Notes: a model not told the origin generated them from the letters alone. DNA of 64,000 bases from Pseudomonas lurida (GCF_013522705.1 NZ_JAAMRE010000012.1:62001-126000); one strand, 5' to 3'. Positions 37,456 to 47,423 are shown, counted from the stretch's first letter. Translations and numbers: made by a program.

Positions 37456-38157
37456 ATGCTAATAAAAAAAATCCTGACGATTACGCCGTTGATAGTGTCC
37501 AGTTTAATTGCAGGCTGCATTCCGTGGAGCAGGGAAAGACCCGCTTATGCAGACCTTTGCGAAACTAGATTTGAGTTTCAGGTACCCGGCAGACACACTG
37601 AAAAAACTATCGTCCTACGCACGTACCTGTACGATTACGACGCACAGTGGTCAGATGAACCCTTCCAGCAATTATATTCAGTGAAATACGTAGGTGAGAA
37701 ATATCCGAAGCCTGAATTCTATGTGCAGATAGTGGCTTACGAAAAAAACAGAAGCGGATTATTTAGAACTACAGAATCAACCACTCCAATTATTTACGAT
37801 GCTCGAGAGGCATATATAACATTTGATAATGGGGCACAGCTAAAAGCCAGGCCGGAAATTCACTTAGGTTCGTTAACCTACGACTATCCGCTTCAGGGCG
37901 CAGAGTATGTTCGCCCCTCGCCCTACGATATCAACAGTGCTGAAGTTCAGCGCCGGATCCCCAAAATCACGAATGAAAACGACCATGGATCAGCTTATGT
38001 CATTTTTAAAACAAGCGAATTCAATGCCAGCTCTAAATGGAGCATCAACTTAGGTTCTTTACTTGTTGAAGGCCAAAGGTTGGAAATCCCGCAACTCAAA
38101 CTATGCTATCACCCTGTCAGGAAATGGATCGGTATTGAGCCGCTGATGCGCCCATGA
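37456..38157 (+). CDS. Hypothetical lipoprotein
   Basis: 233 residues. The N-terminus ends in a lipobox (SLIAGC, Cys at about residue 21), so the protein is probably lipidated and membrane-anchored. The mature part is beta-rich with many Tyr and has no family I recognise. Codon use is clearly AT-richer than in the flanking genes, which points to recent transfer. It is 38 bp downstream of the DUF2188 gene. Confidence 0.65.
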   Translation: MLIKKILTITPLIVSSLIAGCIPWSRERPAYADLCETRFEFQVPGRHTEKTIVLRTYLYDYDAQWSDEPFQQLYSVKYVGEKYPKPEFYVQIVAYEKNRSGLFRTTESTTPIIYDAREAYITFDNGAQLKARPEIHLGSLTYDYPLQGAEYVRPSPYDINSAEVQRRIPKITNENDHGSAYVIFKTSEFNASSKWSINLGSLLVEGQRLEIPQLKLCYHPVRKWIGIEPLMRP

Positions 38158-38257
38158 AGCCATAGGCCTCTACCGGTTAGATTTTTCTCGATAGCGATAG
38201 ATCATCAGCAGAAGAACTGAATGCAATGCAGATTCAGCTGATGGCTTAGGAGGTAAC

Positions 38258-38887
38258 ATGACGGATAAAAACCTCATAGCTGAAGTCGGTCAGGACTTTG
38301 AAGCATCGATTTGGAGAACTGCTGAATGGTTGAATAAGCCAAGTAATTGCCAAACATTTACTGACGGTTCCTTGGACGTGATTACCGACTTAAAAACTGA
38401 TTTTTGGCGTGAAACCCATTACGGATTCATACGCGATAGCGGACACTTCTTGGGGTTCGCAGCCTCAGGAGACTTTACTGCTCAGATCAGAATCAAAGCC
38501 GACTTCCGCGACTTGTACGATCAGGCAGGAATCATGCTCAGGCTCAATCAGGAGACTTGGCTAAAGGCCGGCATAGAAATTAATGACGGCAGGCCAATGA
38601 TCAGTAGCGTGTTAACCCTTGGCCTTTCAGACTGGGCGCCCAGCTGCTTCCTCGGCAACCCGAACGATTTTTGGCTTCGTCTAACCGTTTCCAAGGGGTC
38701 GCTGCGTTTACAGTATTCAACGGATGGCGCGATTTGGCCATTGCTCAGGCTTGCACCATTTCCTACGGCGGAACGTTATAGGGTTGGCCCTATGTGCTGC
38801 ACACCGCAGCGACAGGGGTTGAAGGTGAACTTCTCCGAATGGTCTTTGAGCGAGCCCCTCGGGCGAGACCTGCACGATTTGAGCTAG
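38258..38887 (+). CDS. DUF1349 domain protein (concanavalin-like)
   Basis: 209 residues. The DUF1349 jelly-roll pattern is visible: TDFWRETHYGFIRDSGHFLGFAASGDFTAQIRIKADFRDLYDQAGIMLRLNQETWLKAGIEINDG and FWLRLTVSKGSLRLQYSTDGAIWPLLR. Members resemble YesU of Bacillus and have a lectin-like fold; their function is mostly unknown. There is a strong AGGAGG four bases before the ATG. It has no signal peptide. Confidence 0.88.
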   Translation: MTDKNLIAEVGQDFEASIWRTAEWLNKPSNCQTFTDGSLDVITDLKTDFWRETHYGFIRDSGHFLGFAASGDFTAQIRIKADFRDLYDQAGIMLRLNQETWLKAGIEINDGRPMISSVLTLGLSDWAPSCFLGNPNDFWLRLTVSKGSLRLQYSTDGAIWPLLRLAPFPTAERYRVGPMCCTPQRQGLKVNFSEWSLSEPLGRDLHDLS

Positions 38888-39018
38888 GCCGATGAAGAAG
38901 AGTTCTCGGACTTAACCAGTGTGCATGCAGCCGCTGGTTGGGCTGCGGCCTGTGATGAGCCCCACGAAGAATGTGGATCAGTTCTGGCCGGATAAGGCGG
39001 GATAGCAGTCATATGAAC

Positions 39019-39261
39019 CTAGCACTTATCGATATCGCCTGTGGCCTCGGCAATCGTAGTCAGCGCCTCTTCCATACTGCCAATGTGGTCGTGCAACTTC
39101 TTAAAGATCAGTAAAAAGGCACCGTCGATATCCACAGTCTGATGACCACGAAGTGAACCGACTCGTTCGTCTTCAGTGTGTTGGAGGCGATCTACACTCT
39201 CTCGTAGTGCCAGAAGTTGATCAAAGATAGCGGCAATCTGCGCCTGGCTTTTTGCAGTCAT
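39019..39261 (-). CDS. Small helical hypothetical protein
   Basis: 80 residues, nearly all predicted helix (AQIAAIFDQLLALRESVDRLQHTEDERV ... LLIFKKLHDHIGSMEEALTTIAEATGD). No family is recognised. AGGAG precedes the ATG, which overlaps the stop of a short upstream frame (TAATG). It may be a coiled-coil or immunity-type protein, but there is no direct support for that. Confidence 0.5.
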   Translation of the reverse strand: MTAKSQAQIAAIFDQLLALRESVDRLQHTEDERVGSLRGHQTVDIDGAFLLIFKKLHDHIGSMEEALTTIAEATGDIDKC

Positions 39262-39262
39262 T

Positions 39263-39455
39263 AGATACTCCTGAACCTTGAGTCGATCTCGCGTCGGTAG
39301 GGCATGCCCACTTGGGTGGGCACTCGTTTAACGTACTCAAACGCTTGGCGAGCCATTTACCCTTAAAAATTGCTGGCCATCGCGGTGATTTCAGCCTTAG
39401 TGAAAGCGACTTGGAAGCACGGTGTGCACCTTCTTTGACCAAAACCCGAAGCATG
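39263..39455 (-). pseudogene. Probable decayed DUF2188 gene
   Basis: In one minus-strand frame VLVKEGAHRASKS and in another FTKAEITAMASNF can be read. Together they match the DUF2188 pattern seen in the intact gene at 37193-37417 (ALKKEGAERASKT...TTKAEIIKLASEF). The frames are shifted relative to each other and no full ORF remains. A short frame starting within it reads through to the TAATG before the 80-residue gene. Confidence 0.4.
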
Positions 39456-39475
39456 TAGATTTTTTAATGTGGTAG

Positions 39476-40591
39476 TTATTCATTCCCGCCTGCCTGAAAT
39501 GCAACAAGGAACTGGCAAAGGGTTACCGAACAGGCTTGAATAGCACCGTCTAAAATCAGTTCATAACCATGAGTGTTTTCGGTAGGTATCGCAAGGCAGC
39601 CCGCTTTAGCTGATGAGCCGTTACTTAATACAGCGCTCGCATCTGAAGCAAAATCGACCAGTAATGCGTATTGAGGGCTGTAACCACAGGTCTCTGCTGC
39701 AGCGGCCAAAGAGGTCACGACCTCGCGGGTGTAATAACCCTTTTCGTCGCCGGTATTTATTATTGGATCGATGCACAGCCTCGTTCCGTACTCGTCCATC
39801 ACTGGGCCGACCTCTACAGCGATAGTGGTATCGCCGGGGAGCGACGTGGATGCAAACATGGCACCTGCGTTGGATTCTTCTTCTGACGTCGTAAATACAA
39901 AATATACATCGCATGTCAGGTCACTTCGACGATGGCTCAACTGGCGCGCGGAATCGATTACAGCCGCCATTGGCGCACGGTCATCCAGAAAGTGCGCCGC
40001 GATGGCATCACCCACTCGAAACGGTTGACGCCAGTGACGACTCAACACGACCCGTGTACCTGGACGCACGCCGTGTGCACGCAAGATTTGCAGTGAAGAT
40101 CGCGTAATTACATGAACATCGTCCCAGTGCACGTCCCCCGACAACACATCTGCTCCTTGAGGAGCATTCTGCGTCGCATGCATTGAACCGAACGACAAAA
40201 CGCCTGGAATAATTTCGTTATCACCCAGAATATCTACCGGGCACATCCCAAAGTTCACCGGGTTCGCGCCGCCCAATGCGGTAACTCTCAAAGTGCCATC
40301 TGAGTTGACGCTTTTAACTATCATCGCGATTTCATCCATGTGCGCCATGACCTTCACAGCTCGCCGCGATTCGACACAGTCCTGCCGACCTTTGATGAGT
40401 CCGATCAGGTTGCCTGCAGCATCAACCCATGTTTCGTCGCAGAGAGGGGTAATAGCTTCCATGCAAATTGCGCGCACTTCATCCTCTTGCCCCCCTGGCC
40501 CACGCGCCATCAGCAATCTAGCCAGCAATTCGGAAATTGTGTCTTGTTGGCTGGAAGCGCTAGATAGGGCTTCACGTTGTATATCAGACAT
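39476..40591 (-). CDS. M42-family metallopeptidase
   Basis: 371-residue cobalt/zinc aminopeptidase-like enzyme (FrvX/YsdC family). Visible motifs are the metal ligands AHMDEIAMIVK, FLDDRAPMAAVID, FTTSEEESNAGAMFAS (catalytic Glu and metal Glu) and VGPVMDE. The early segment LLMARGPGGQEDEVR is typical of the family. These enzymes usually form dodecameric tetrahedral particles that trim peptides in the cytoplasm. No partner gene is adjacent. GC content is lower than in core genes of the window. Confidence 0.88.
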   Translation of the reverse strand: MSDIQREALSSASSQQDTISELLARLLMARGPGGQEDEVRAICMEAITPLCDETWVDAAGNLIGLIKGRQDCVESRRAVKVMAHMDEIAMIVKSVNSDGTLRVTALGGANPVNFGMCPVDILGDNEIIPGVLSFGSMHATQNAPQGADVLSGDVHWDDVHVITRSSLQILRAHGVRPGTRVVLSRHWRQPFRVGDAIAAHFLDDRAPMAAVIDSARQLSHRRSDLTCDVYFVFTTSEEESNAGAMFASTSLPGDTTIAVEVGPVMDEYGTRLCIDPIINTGDEKGYYTREVVTSLAAAAETCGYSPQYALLVDFASDASAVLSNGSSAKAGCLAIPTENTHGYELILDGAIQACSVTLCQFLVAFQAGGNE

Positions 40592-40668
40592 TTCTGGGCT
40601 CTCACGCAGGAACTTGTAAATGACAAGCGGCGCCGCCGAAGCGCCACCTGACTTCCAACGGGTGCTGG

Positions 40669-40896
40669 TTACCCTTTACTGTGTTCAGGCGATGAGGGCC
40701 CTTCTTTGATCCCACGAGGCCCTGCGACACCCCAAACGATCAACCCAATCACCGGGAAGACGATGAGGCCGATAGCCCAACCTGCTTTGACTCCCACAGT
40801 CTTGTCGCTGCGAAACACACTTACTATGGCCCACAGATCAACAAGCAAAATGATCACCGCGACGGCAATTGCGAAATAGCTGGTAGCTTGCGCCAT
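40669..40896 (-). CDS. Small membrane protein with PLDc_N-like domain
   Basis: 75 residues. I chose the ATG at 40896 because GAGGAGGG lies just upstream. Two membrane helices (YFAIAVAVIILLVDLWAIVSVF and AGWAIGLIVFPVIGLIVWGVAGPRG) match the phospholipase-D N-terminal (PLDc_N) domain that often stands alone as a small inner-membrane protein. The function is unknown. Confidence 0.75.
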   Translation of the reverse strand: MAQATSYFAIAVAVIILLVDLWAIVSVFRSDKTVGVKAGWAIGLIVFPVIGLIVWGVAGPRGIKEGPSSPEHSKG

Positions 40897-41063
40897 GGTT
40901 AAGCCCTCCTCAGATCGATAAAGCTTAGGCACCACGCATCCAGGGGTGTTCAAGTAATCTCGCCACTACATATCGGCTCACGCGAGTCAGTATTGGTGAG
41001 TGAAAAAACATCGCCCAGTGCTCACAGCCGTACTCGGAAAGATCGGTGACCGGACAGATCCCT

Positions 41064-42704
41064 CTAAGCAGCAGAGAAGAACGCCACTTTAGCGGTAAGA
41101 CGCTCCGCCAAATCTGATAACTCAATACTAGCGGTCGACACTTGGTGCGCCGCCGTGGCCGACGCAACAGTCGAGCCATGAATTCGATTGATATTTTCAG
41201 CGACTTCATCAGTGACGCTACTCTGCTGCAACGAGGCGCTCGCGATCTGGGTGTTCATATGACTGATTGCGGCAACCTGCTCGCTGATCCTTGCCAAGGC
41301 ATTCTGCGCACTGCGGGTTTGCGTAACCGTTCGGCTCGCCAGCTCACAACTATCGCGCATCGTTTGAGAGGCTGTTTCGGTACCCAATTGCAGCGTACTG
41401 ATCATCTCTCGAATTTCTTCGGTCGATTGCTGTGTCCGGTTGGCCAAAGAGCGTACTTCGTCAGCGACCACCGCAAATCCACGCCCGTGCTCTCCAGCTC
41501 TGGCAGCCTCGATAGCAGCGTTCAAAGCTAGCAAATTGGTTTGCGAGGCGATGGCGTTGATCACGTCGATCACCGACGCAATATTTTCACTATGCTCGGA
41601 CACTTGGTTCACGGTAGCAGTGGTTTGCTCGAGGGTTAATGCCAGTTGTTCGATAGCAACCGTGGTGCTTGCAACCAATATGTTCCCGCTTCCTACGTCA
41701 GTATCAGCCAACCGTGAGGCATCAGCTGCCTGCGCGGCATATCCAGATACTTCATTAACCGTCGCCGCCATTTGCATCATGGATGCGGCTACCTGCTCGG
41801 CTTCGCGAGTTTGCAAGCGGGTCTGCTCATTATTAGCCGATGATGCGCCGGACAACTGGGTGGCCGACTCGTTGACTTCCTGGGCTGCCCTTCGCACTTG
41901 GCGAATAGTTTCTGCGAGATGCCCCTGCGTGTCTTTAAGGACGCCCATAACACTGCCGGGATAATCTGTTGAAATCGTTTGATTCAGATCACCAGCCGCC
42001 AGCCGCTCGATGGCCAATGCAACGTCTGTGGGCTCCGCACCCAGCGTGGACTTAACGAAGCGAATAATGACAGCCGACAATGTGATGCTCAGCAGCAATG
42101 CAATACCTGTCGCGATAATCATCAGCGTACTGAAATGGCTGGCGGTTGCCTGAACTTCACCAAGCTTCGCCTTGATCGACGCTTCTTCGTAGTCGATCAG
42201 CGCATTCACGCGTTTCAACCACTCACTGTAGTCCTGGGAGGTTTGGCGCATCAGCAGTGCCTGAGCGCCTGGTATATCACCCGCTTTACGCAAGGAGATT
42301 ACCGCTTGGGTGGAGCTAAGGGTTTGTTGCTCGATATCCTTGATCGCTTTCAGTAGTCGAACTTCCTCACTTGTTACGCTTGCGCTCTTGAACAGCTGAT
42401 CCATTGGGGCGGCAGAATCGGAGTAGGCCTTTTCCAAGGCTGTAACCTCCGATAAATGTGTTGCCAAATCCGTATCAGTCTTGACCAGCACAGCATCCCG
42501 AATGGCAATGGCTCGGTTATGCACGCTGCCTCGGAAATTGATCGCGTAGCGCTGCACCTTGGCGGCATTTTCGCTAACGTCGCCCAAGGTGGAGTCAATG
42601 AACGCAACGCGGTGAATGCCAATGGCAGTTATCAATACAAGCAGCGCCAGGATGGCTGCAAAACTAAGCCCTATGCGCGTGGCCAACGAAAGCGTTTTCT
42701 GCAT
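41064..42704 (-). CDS. Methyl-accepting chemotaxis protein
   Basis: 546 residues. The first membrane segment is at about 12-35 and the second at about 190-212. Between them is a helical periplasmic sensor of the four-helix-bundle (TarH/4HB) type. It is followed by HAMP and the cytoplasmic signalling domain with hairpin tip [40 protein letters not shown]. There is no C-terminal CheR/CheB pentapeptide. It is not next to the che cluster, so it probably feeds into whichever array matches its length class. The ligand is unknown. Confidence 0.92.
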   Translation of the reverse strand: MQKTLSLATRIGLSFAAILALLVLITAIGIHRVAFIDSTLGDVSENAAKVQRYAINFRGSVHNRAIAIRDAVLVKTDTDLATHLSEVTALEKAYSDSAAPMDQLFKSASVTSEEVRLLKAIKDIEQQTLSSTQAVISLRKAGDIPGAQALLMRQTSQDYSEWLKRVNALIDYEEASIKAKLGEVQATASHFSTLMIIATGIALLLSITLSAVIIRFVKSTLGAEPTDVALAIERLAAGDLNQTISTDYPGSVMGVLKDTQGHLAETIRQVRRAAQEVNESATQLSGASSANNEQTRLQTREAEQVAASMMQMAATVNEVSGYAAQAADASRLADTDVGSGNILVASTTVAIEQLALTLEQTTATVNQVSEHSENIASVIDVINAIASQTNLLALNAAIEAARAGEHGRGFAVVADEVRSLANRTQQSTEEIREMISTLQLGTETASQTMRDSCELASRTVTQTRSAQNALARISEQVAAISHMNTQIASASLQQSSVTDEVAENINRIHGSTVASATAAHQVSTASIELSDLAERLTAKVAFFSAA

Positions 42705-42973
42705 GGCTAACTCGGAAATATGACCTTTACAAGTCTCTGTTGATTTGGAAGACGCGAACGCTATTACCAGCCCATCACGTGTGATGTCTTGACGATACGT
42801 CGACCCAGAACAGTCATCCAGTTAGCAATACACACCGCGTTGATAGCGCATCGCTATCACGCATCCTTACACGCTCGCTATGGTCGTTCAGCCCGCCGTT
42901 TTTAATGCATGAAGAATGTTGGGGCGGTTCAGTTCTACTCGTTTAAGGAAACTATCCCCGAACGGCCCGCCGC

Positions 42974-43756
42974 TCAGCACGCTAAAAACGAAAAGCCGCG
43001 GCTGGCCGCACTGCGTTCGTATTCCAGCAGACACTCATAGTCGGCTTCACTGGCCGGCAGGACCTCCTTGATCGCGAGGTCGCGGGAAACTTCAGGAAGC
43101 TGATTCAAGGCTTCGTTCATTGCGTTCCTGATTGAAGCGGCATCCGCCGCCGTTTGCCCTATCGAGGTTATGTAAGGCAGGCAGGGGCTGCGCGCACTGC
43201 GCAGCAGGATTCTGAGGCCTTCGATCTCGGCGCTGTTATCTCTCGCAAGATAGTCGTAGGTAACGCTGTCGATGGAAGCCAAATCGCCCGCGCCTTCTTT
43301 AAGCCGTCGCATGCTCTCCCGGTGGGATCCGGTGAAGGTGAGCGTCGAAAAAAAACCACGTGCGCTGACCCCGGCCAGCGTGTGGCGCAATAAATTCATT
43401 CCAGAGTTGGAATCCGGGGCGTTGATCAGGCCATGGCTGCCCTGGAAACCTGCCAGGTCAGTCACGTCCGAATCGGCCCTGCAGAGCAGCAAACTGCAAT
43501 GGCTGCCTGCCGAGCTATGGGTAAGCTCATAGCTCGGGCACCCTATCAGCCGGACCTTTCCCCGCAGTGACGTGACAAATGGATAGCCGCAGGTCTGAGA
43601 TAACAACAGATCGGCGGAAAGCCAGTGCGACGCGAGATCAACGACGGGTTTTTGCTCTCGGCGCTCGCCGAGAATCGCCAGGATGCGCTCAAGCCAGGCG
43701 TCCTGTGCCTGTGAAACCCTGGCGGGGGCCAGGTACATGGATAGATCGCTGGTCAT
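42974..43756 (-). CDS. PhnD-like phosphate/phosphonate-type substrate-binding protein
   Basis: 260 residues. The periplasmic-binding-protein fold of the PhnD/SsuA class is indicated by segments such as DVTDLAGFQGSHGLINAPDSNSGMNLLRHTL, FTGSHRESMRRLKEGAGDLASIDSVTYDYL and SPCLPYITSIGQ. No signal peptide is visible, so it is either cytoplasmic or the true start lies elsewhere. It is the last gene of a minus-strand set with an LLM monooxygenase and an ABC importer. This suggests handling of a small S-, P- or N-containing compound. Confidence 0.7.
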   Translation of the reverse strand: MTSDLSMYLAPARVSQAQDAWLERILAILGERREQKPVVDLASHWLSADLLLSQTCGYPFVTSLRGKVRLIGCPSYELTHSSAGSHCSLLLCRADSDVTDLAGFQGSHGLINAPDSNSGMNLLRHTLAGVSARGFFSTLTFTGSHRESMRRLKEGAGDLASIDSVTYDYLARDNSAEIEGLRILLRSARSPCLPYITSIGQTAADAASIRNAMNEALNQLPEVSRDLAIKEVLPASEADYECLLEYERSAASRGFSFLAC

Positions 43757-43790
43757 ATCAGATCCATTCAGAAGGTGCGATCAGCGCCGT

Positions 43791-45119
43791 TCACAGCAGG
43801 AAACGGTTGGCAGGCGTCTTCAACCCCAGGCGATCCCTTAGTGTCCCCGGTTCATATTCCCGGCGAAACACCCCTCGGGCTTGCAGCAGAGGCACCACGC
43901 CACGGGTGAATGTTTCAAAGTCAGTGGGTAGAAACGGAAACATGAGGTTGTAGCCATCGACGGCATTCGACTCGTATAACGCCGACAGCTTGTCCGCAAT
44001 ATGCTCCGCTGTTCCGATCAGCAGCCAGGTACTGGAGCTTTTGACCAACCGGCGCCCTATTTCGCGAATGGACAAGGAAGCGTCGTAGTGTTTGAGCAGG
44101 GCCAGCTCGGTTCGAATACCATCAAACTCAGCCTCATCCGGCAACGCGGGCAATGGGCCGTCCGGCGACAGCCCTGTCAAGTCCAGACGGGTGTAGCTGG
44201 AGACCAGGTCAATCGCCACCGCATCGATAATCAGGCTGTCCTCCAGTTGCCGACGCCGCGCCTCTTCAGTCTCATCCTCGAGCACCACCGGAAGCACGCC
44301 GGTGATGATTTTCAGATCACTGGCGTGCCTGCCCTTCAACGCGAGTCGACGATTCAAATCGGCCCTGTACGCCAGTCCCTCTTCGACCGAATTGATAAAG
44401 CAGAAATGTACGTCCGCATGGGCGGCGGCCAGGTTCTTGCCGGCTTCGGAAGACCCCGCCTGGGCGAGGACCGGGTGGCCCTGCGGTGGACGCGGCACGT
44501 TAAGCGGCCCCCGCACGCTGAAATGTGCGCCTTTGTGATGGATCGGGTGAATTTTGAATGGGTCGGCAAAGTCGCCGGTGCCCTTGTCAAATTCAAGCGC
44601 GCCCTCCTCCCAGGAGTCCCAAAGCTGCTTGACGACCTGAATGAATTCTTCGGCCCGCAGATAACGATCGCCGTGTTTCGTCACGCCTGACAATCCGAAA
44701 TTCGAAGCCTCCTCTTCCAGCCAGGACGTCACGATATTCCAGCTGGCGCGCCCTGCGCTGAGGTAGTCCAGCGAAGCAAAATAGCGTGCGAGGTTGAAAG
44801 GCTCGTTATAGGAAGTCGAAGCCGTGCCCATCAGGCCGATGTGCTCGGTAACCGCAGCCAGTGCGGACAACAGCGTAATCGGTTCAAGGCGGGCGTTGGC
44901 ATAGTGCCGCAAGCCACTTGCCACGGAGTCCCAGACCGCGACGTGATCCGCGACGAAAACCGCATCGAACTTCGCCGCTTCGGCCGCCTGTACCAGTTTT
45001 ACGTAGTAACCCAGCGTCAATATTTCCCTGGTCGGTGACAGCGGGTGGCGCCAGGAAAAACGATGATCGCCCTGGGGGTTAAAAAAGAACAAATTCAAAA
45101 TCATGCTGTTATTCGACAT
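43791..45119 (-). CDS. LLM-class flavin-dependent monooxygenase (NtaA/DszA/SnaA family)
   Basis: 442-residue two-component monooxygenase of the bacterial luciferase fold. Recognisable parts are FFNPQGDHRFSWRHPLSPTREILTLGYYVKLVQAAEAAKFDAVFVADH, the GYLGTxStsyNEPF-like stretch LMGTASTSYNEPFNLARYFASLDYLSAGRASWNIVTSW, and HPVLAQAGSSEAGKNLAA. It needs reduced FMN from a separate reductase, which is not encoded nearby. Such enzymes cleave C-S or C-N bonds in sulfonates, sulfones or chelators. GGAGG lies four bases before the ATG. Its neighbours are an OpuC-type importer and a PhnD-like protein. Confidence 0.88.
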   Translation of the reverse strand: MSNNSMILNLFFFNPQGDHRFSWRHPLSPTREILTLGYYVKLVQAAEAAKFDAVFVADHVAVWDSVASGLRHYANARLEPITLLSALAAVTEHIGLMGTASTSYNEPFNLARYFASLDYLSAGRASWNIVTSWLEEEASNFGLSGVTKHGDRYLRAEEFIQVVKQLWDSWEEGALEFDKGTGDFADPFKIHPIHHKGAHFSVRGPLNVPRPPQGHPVLAQAGSSEAGKNLAAAHADVHFCFINSVEEGLAYRADLNRRLALKGRHASDLKIITGVLPVVLEDETEEARRRQLEDSLIIDAVAIDLVSSYTRLDLTGLSPDGPLPALPDEAEFDGIRTELALLKHYDASLSIREIGRRLVKSSSTWLLIGTAEHIADKLSALYESNAVDGYNLMFPFLPTDFETFTRGVVPLLQARGVFRREYEPGTLRDRLGLKTPANRFLL

Positions 45120-45155
45120 AACGCCTCCGCGACCTGACCCGCGTCGCTTTCATTT

Positions 45156-46061
45156 TCACTGGGCCGTCTTGACCGTATGTTCGGCGACCCACTGCGCCGC
45201 GACTTTTGCTGGGTCCTTGTGATCAATATCAACCAGGCGATTGAGTTGCTTAAGGTCGTCATCGGTCAGTTTTGCCGACACCTGGTTGAGCGCCTTGGCG
45301 ACCTCCGGGGTCAGCAAGGCCTTGCGCCCCAGTGGCGTGATGTTTTGCGGGGGTTGCTGGTGCTTGTCGTCCTCGAGGACCACCCAAGGTTCTTTCGCCA
45401 GGATGCCCTGCGTGGAGACCACCGTCGCCACGTCGATAGCGCCGGAGTTCAACGCCAGCCGTGACAAGGGCCCGCCCATATCCAGCGACTTGATGCTCTT
45501 GAAGTTGATGCCGTACACCGCCTTCAACCCCGGCAGGCCTAACGCAGCGGTGGCGACTTCCGGAGGCCCGCCCAGGGTGAAATCACCCGAGATGGGCGCC
45601 AGGTCGGACAAGGTGCGCAAGTTGTACTTTTCTGCGGTCTTTTGGGTGACGGCCCAGGCGGTAATGGAGCCTGCGGACGAGGGCTCCAGCAGTTGGAGGT
45701 CTGTCGGCAACTTCTGTTGCAACGCGCTGAGGATGTCCTGTTGGGTGGTCAGAGCGCTCTTGTCGTCATAGAAACTCAACAGTGACCCCAGGTATTCGGG
45801 GACGACATCTATATCGCCATTTTCCAGGGCCTGGGCGATGATCTGGCGGTTGCCCAGGTTGAGTCGGGTCTTGACGTCTATCCCCTCATTTTTCAAAGCT
45901 GACGCATAAATGTTGGCGAGAATCGTCTGCTCAGAAAAGTTGGCTCCTCCAATGGTGATGGACTGAGCACTGGCAAACGTGCTGCCAACCAGCAAGCCTA
46001 ACCCGAGCAATAATGAAACCACCTGCGCTGAGCGCACCTTCGAACGTTGTTGGTTTTTCAT
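45156..46061 (-). CDS. OpuAC/OsmF-type substrate-binding protein of an ABC importer
   Basis: 301 residues from the ATG at 46061, which gives a signal peptide (LLLGLGLLVGSTFASA). The QAT-family signature is SITIGGANFSEQTILANIYASALKNEGIDVKTRLNLGNRQIIAQALENGDIDVVPEYLGSLLSFYD. Family members bind quaternary ammonium compounds such as glycine betaine, choline or carnitine, but more distant ones bind other solutes. An upstream in-frame ATG at 46133 would overlap the permease gene and spoil the signal peptide, so I reject it. It is the receptor for the permeases and ATPase at 46111-48450. Confidence 0.87.
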   Translation of the reverse strand: MKNQQRSKVRSAQVVSLLLGLGLLVGSTFASAQSITIGGANFSEQTILANIYASALKNEGIDVKTRLNLGNRQIIAQALENGDIDVVPEYLGSLLSFYDDKSALTTQQDILSALQQKLPTDLQLLEPSSAGSITAWAVTQKTAEKYNLRTLSDLAPISGDFTLGGPPEVATAALGLPGLKAVYGINFKSIKSLDMGGPLSRLALNSGAIDVATVVSTQGILAKEPWVVLEDDKHQQPPQNITPLGRKALLTPEVAKALNQVSAKLTDDDLKQLNRLVDIDHKDPAKVAAQWVAEHTVKTAQ

Positions 46062-46110
46062 GTAGGTTTGCACCTCTGCAAAGTTAATACGCACTTTAAA
46101 AAGCTCAGGG

Positions 46111-46794
46111 TCATGCAGCGCTTGGTTCAGCATTGCCTGCCTGCCACTTTCGAACCATGAGTGTTTCCATCATTGAACAAAGCCACTCACTGACAATCGC
46201 CAGTGCCGATACCAACAGGGCGCCACCAATGATTTGCGGCGTATCATTTCGGCCCAATCCATCTATCAGAAACCTGCCCAGACCGCCGAAGCCGGCATAA
46301 GCAGCGATAGTGGCCGTGGCGATGAGTTGCACCAGCGCGGACCGGAATCCAGAGAAGATCAGCGGAAAAGCCAGCGGCAACTCAAGCTGGAAAAACATCT
46401 GCAATCTGCGCATGCCCATCGATCTGGCCGCTTGTTTCAGAGATGAATCCACCTGATCGATGCCAACATAAGTATTGGTTAATATTGGCGGGATGCTCAT
46501 GGTTACCAACGCAATAATTACCGTGCTGGTTTCATAGCCAATAAGCATAATCGCAAGTATTACGACACCCAGAGAAGGCAGTGCTCGCCCGATATTGAAC
46601 AAGCCTATCGCCACCTGTGCGCCTTTGCGGTAGTTAGCCAGAAGTACGCCAAGCGGCAACGCTATTGCACAGGCAATAATCAGGCTCAGAGACACATAAT
46701 AAATATGTTCCGTGAGCCGAGTCAGTATTCCGTTATCACCCAACCAATTATCAGGAAGAGAAAACCAAAGGCAAACACCTGCGATCATGTTCAT
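46111..46794 (-). CDS. ABC transporter permease, OpuC/YehW type
   Basis: 227 residues from the ATG at 46794, which overlaps the preceding permease stop by one base (TGATG). Five to six membrane segments are visible. The conserved ABC permease loop is SMGMRRLQMFFQLELPLAFPLIFSGFRSALVQLIATATIAAYAGFGGLGRFL. It pairs with the second permease at 46794-47423. The alternative upstream start at 46818 would overlap the neighbour by 25 bp. Confidence 0.88.
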   Translation of the reverse strand: MNMIAGVCLWFSLPDNWLGDNGILTRLTEHIYYVSLSLIIACAIALPLGVLLANYRKGAQVAIGLFNIGRALPSLGVVILAIMLIGYETSTVIIALVTMSIPPILTNTYVGIDQVDSSLKQAARSMGMRRLQMFFQLELPLAFPLIFSGFRSALVQLIATATIAAYAGFGGLGRFLIDGLGRNDTPQIIGGALLVSALAIVSEWLCSMMETLMVRKWQAGNAEPSAA

Positions 46795-47423
46795 CAGCGC
46801 ACCCAGGGGACCAGCCATTGATTGATTGAATAAAAAAGCAAATCAAAACATAACGCCAATATCACCGTCAGAACCAGGCTGACCGCCACTGGCGTAGTGA
46901 AACTTTGCGCCAGCCCGGTGATAAACAACTGGCCTAATCCGCCCTGGCCAATCAAGGCGGTTACCGTCACCAGCCCCACCAACGTAACCGAGGTTGTTCG
47001 CAGGCCCGCCAATAACGCAGGCAGGGCCAGTGGAAGTTCAACCCCGAGGAATCGCTGCATGCGCGTATACCCGAGCGCCCGCGCTTCCTCCAAAACATCC
47101 GCAGGGTTGCTCGCCAGCCCCGCCAGGGTGTTCTGCAGCACAATAAGCAAGGAATACAGACTTAAACCAATGACCGCCGTGGTTTTGGATAAGCCGGTAA
47201 AAGGCATAATTAAAATAAACAGTGCCAGGGACGGAATGGTAAAGAGTATGCCGCAGACATAAATCATCGGTCGCGCCAATCCTGGCTGCCATAACGTCAA
47301 GAGCACCATTGCGCCTGCTAACAGCATCCCTGTACACAGGCCCAGGGTCACCAGTTGAATATGATCAACTAACAATTGACCGATCTGCTGCCAGTTTTCA
47401 ACGATCCAGGACCAGTCAATCAT
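46794..47423 (-). CDS. ABC transporter permease, OpuC/YehY type
   Basis: 209 residues from the ATG at 47423, which lies inside the 3' end of the ATPase gene (8-bp overlap). Membrane segments begin at about residue 18. The coupling loop EEARALGYTRMQRFLGVELPLALPALLAGLRTTSVTLVGLVTVTALIGQGGLG is the family signature. Two different permeases plus one ATPase and one receptor make a complete osmoprotectant-type importer. Confidence 0.88.
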   Translation of the reverse strand: MIDWSWIVENWQQIGQLLVDHIQLVTLGLCTGMLLAGAMVLLTLWQPGLARPMIYVCGILFTIPSLALFILIMPFTGLSKTTAVIGLSLYSLLIVLQNTLAGLASNPADVLEEARALGYTRMQRFLGVELPLALPALLAGLRTTSVTLVGLVTVTALIGQGGLGQLFITGLAQSFTTPVAVSLVLTVILALCFDLLFYSINQWLVPWVR

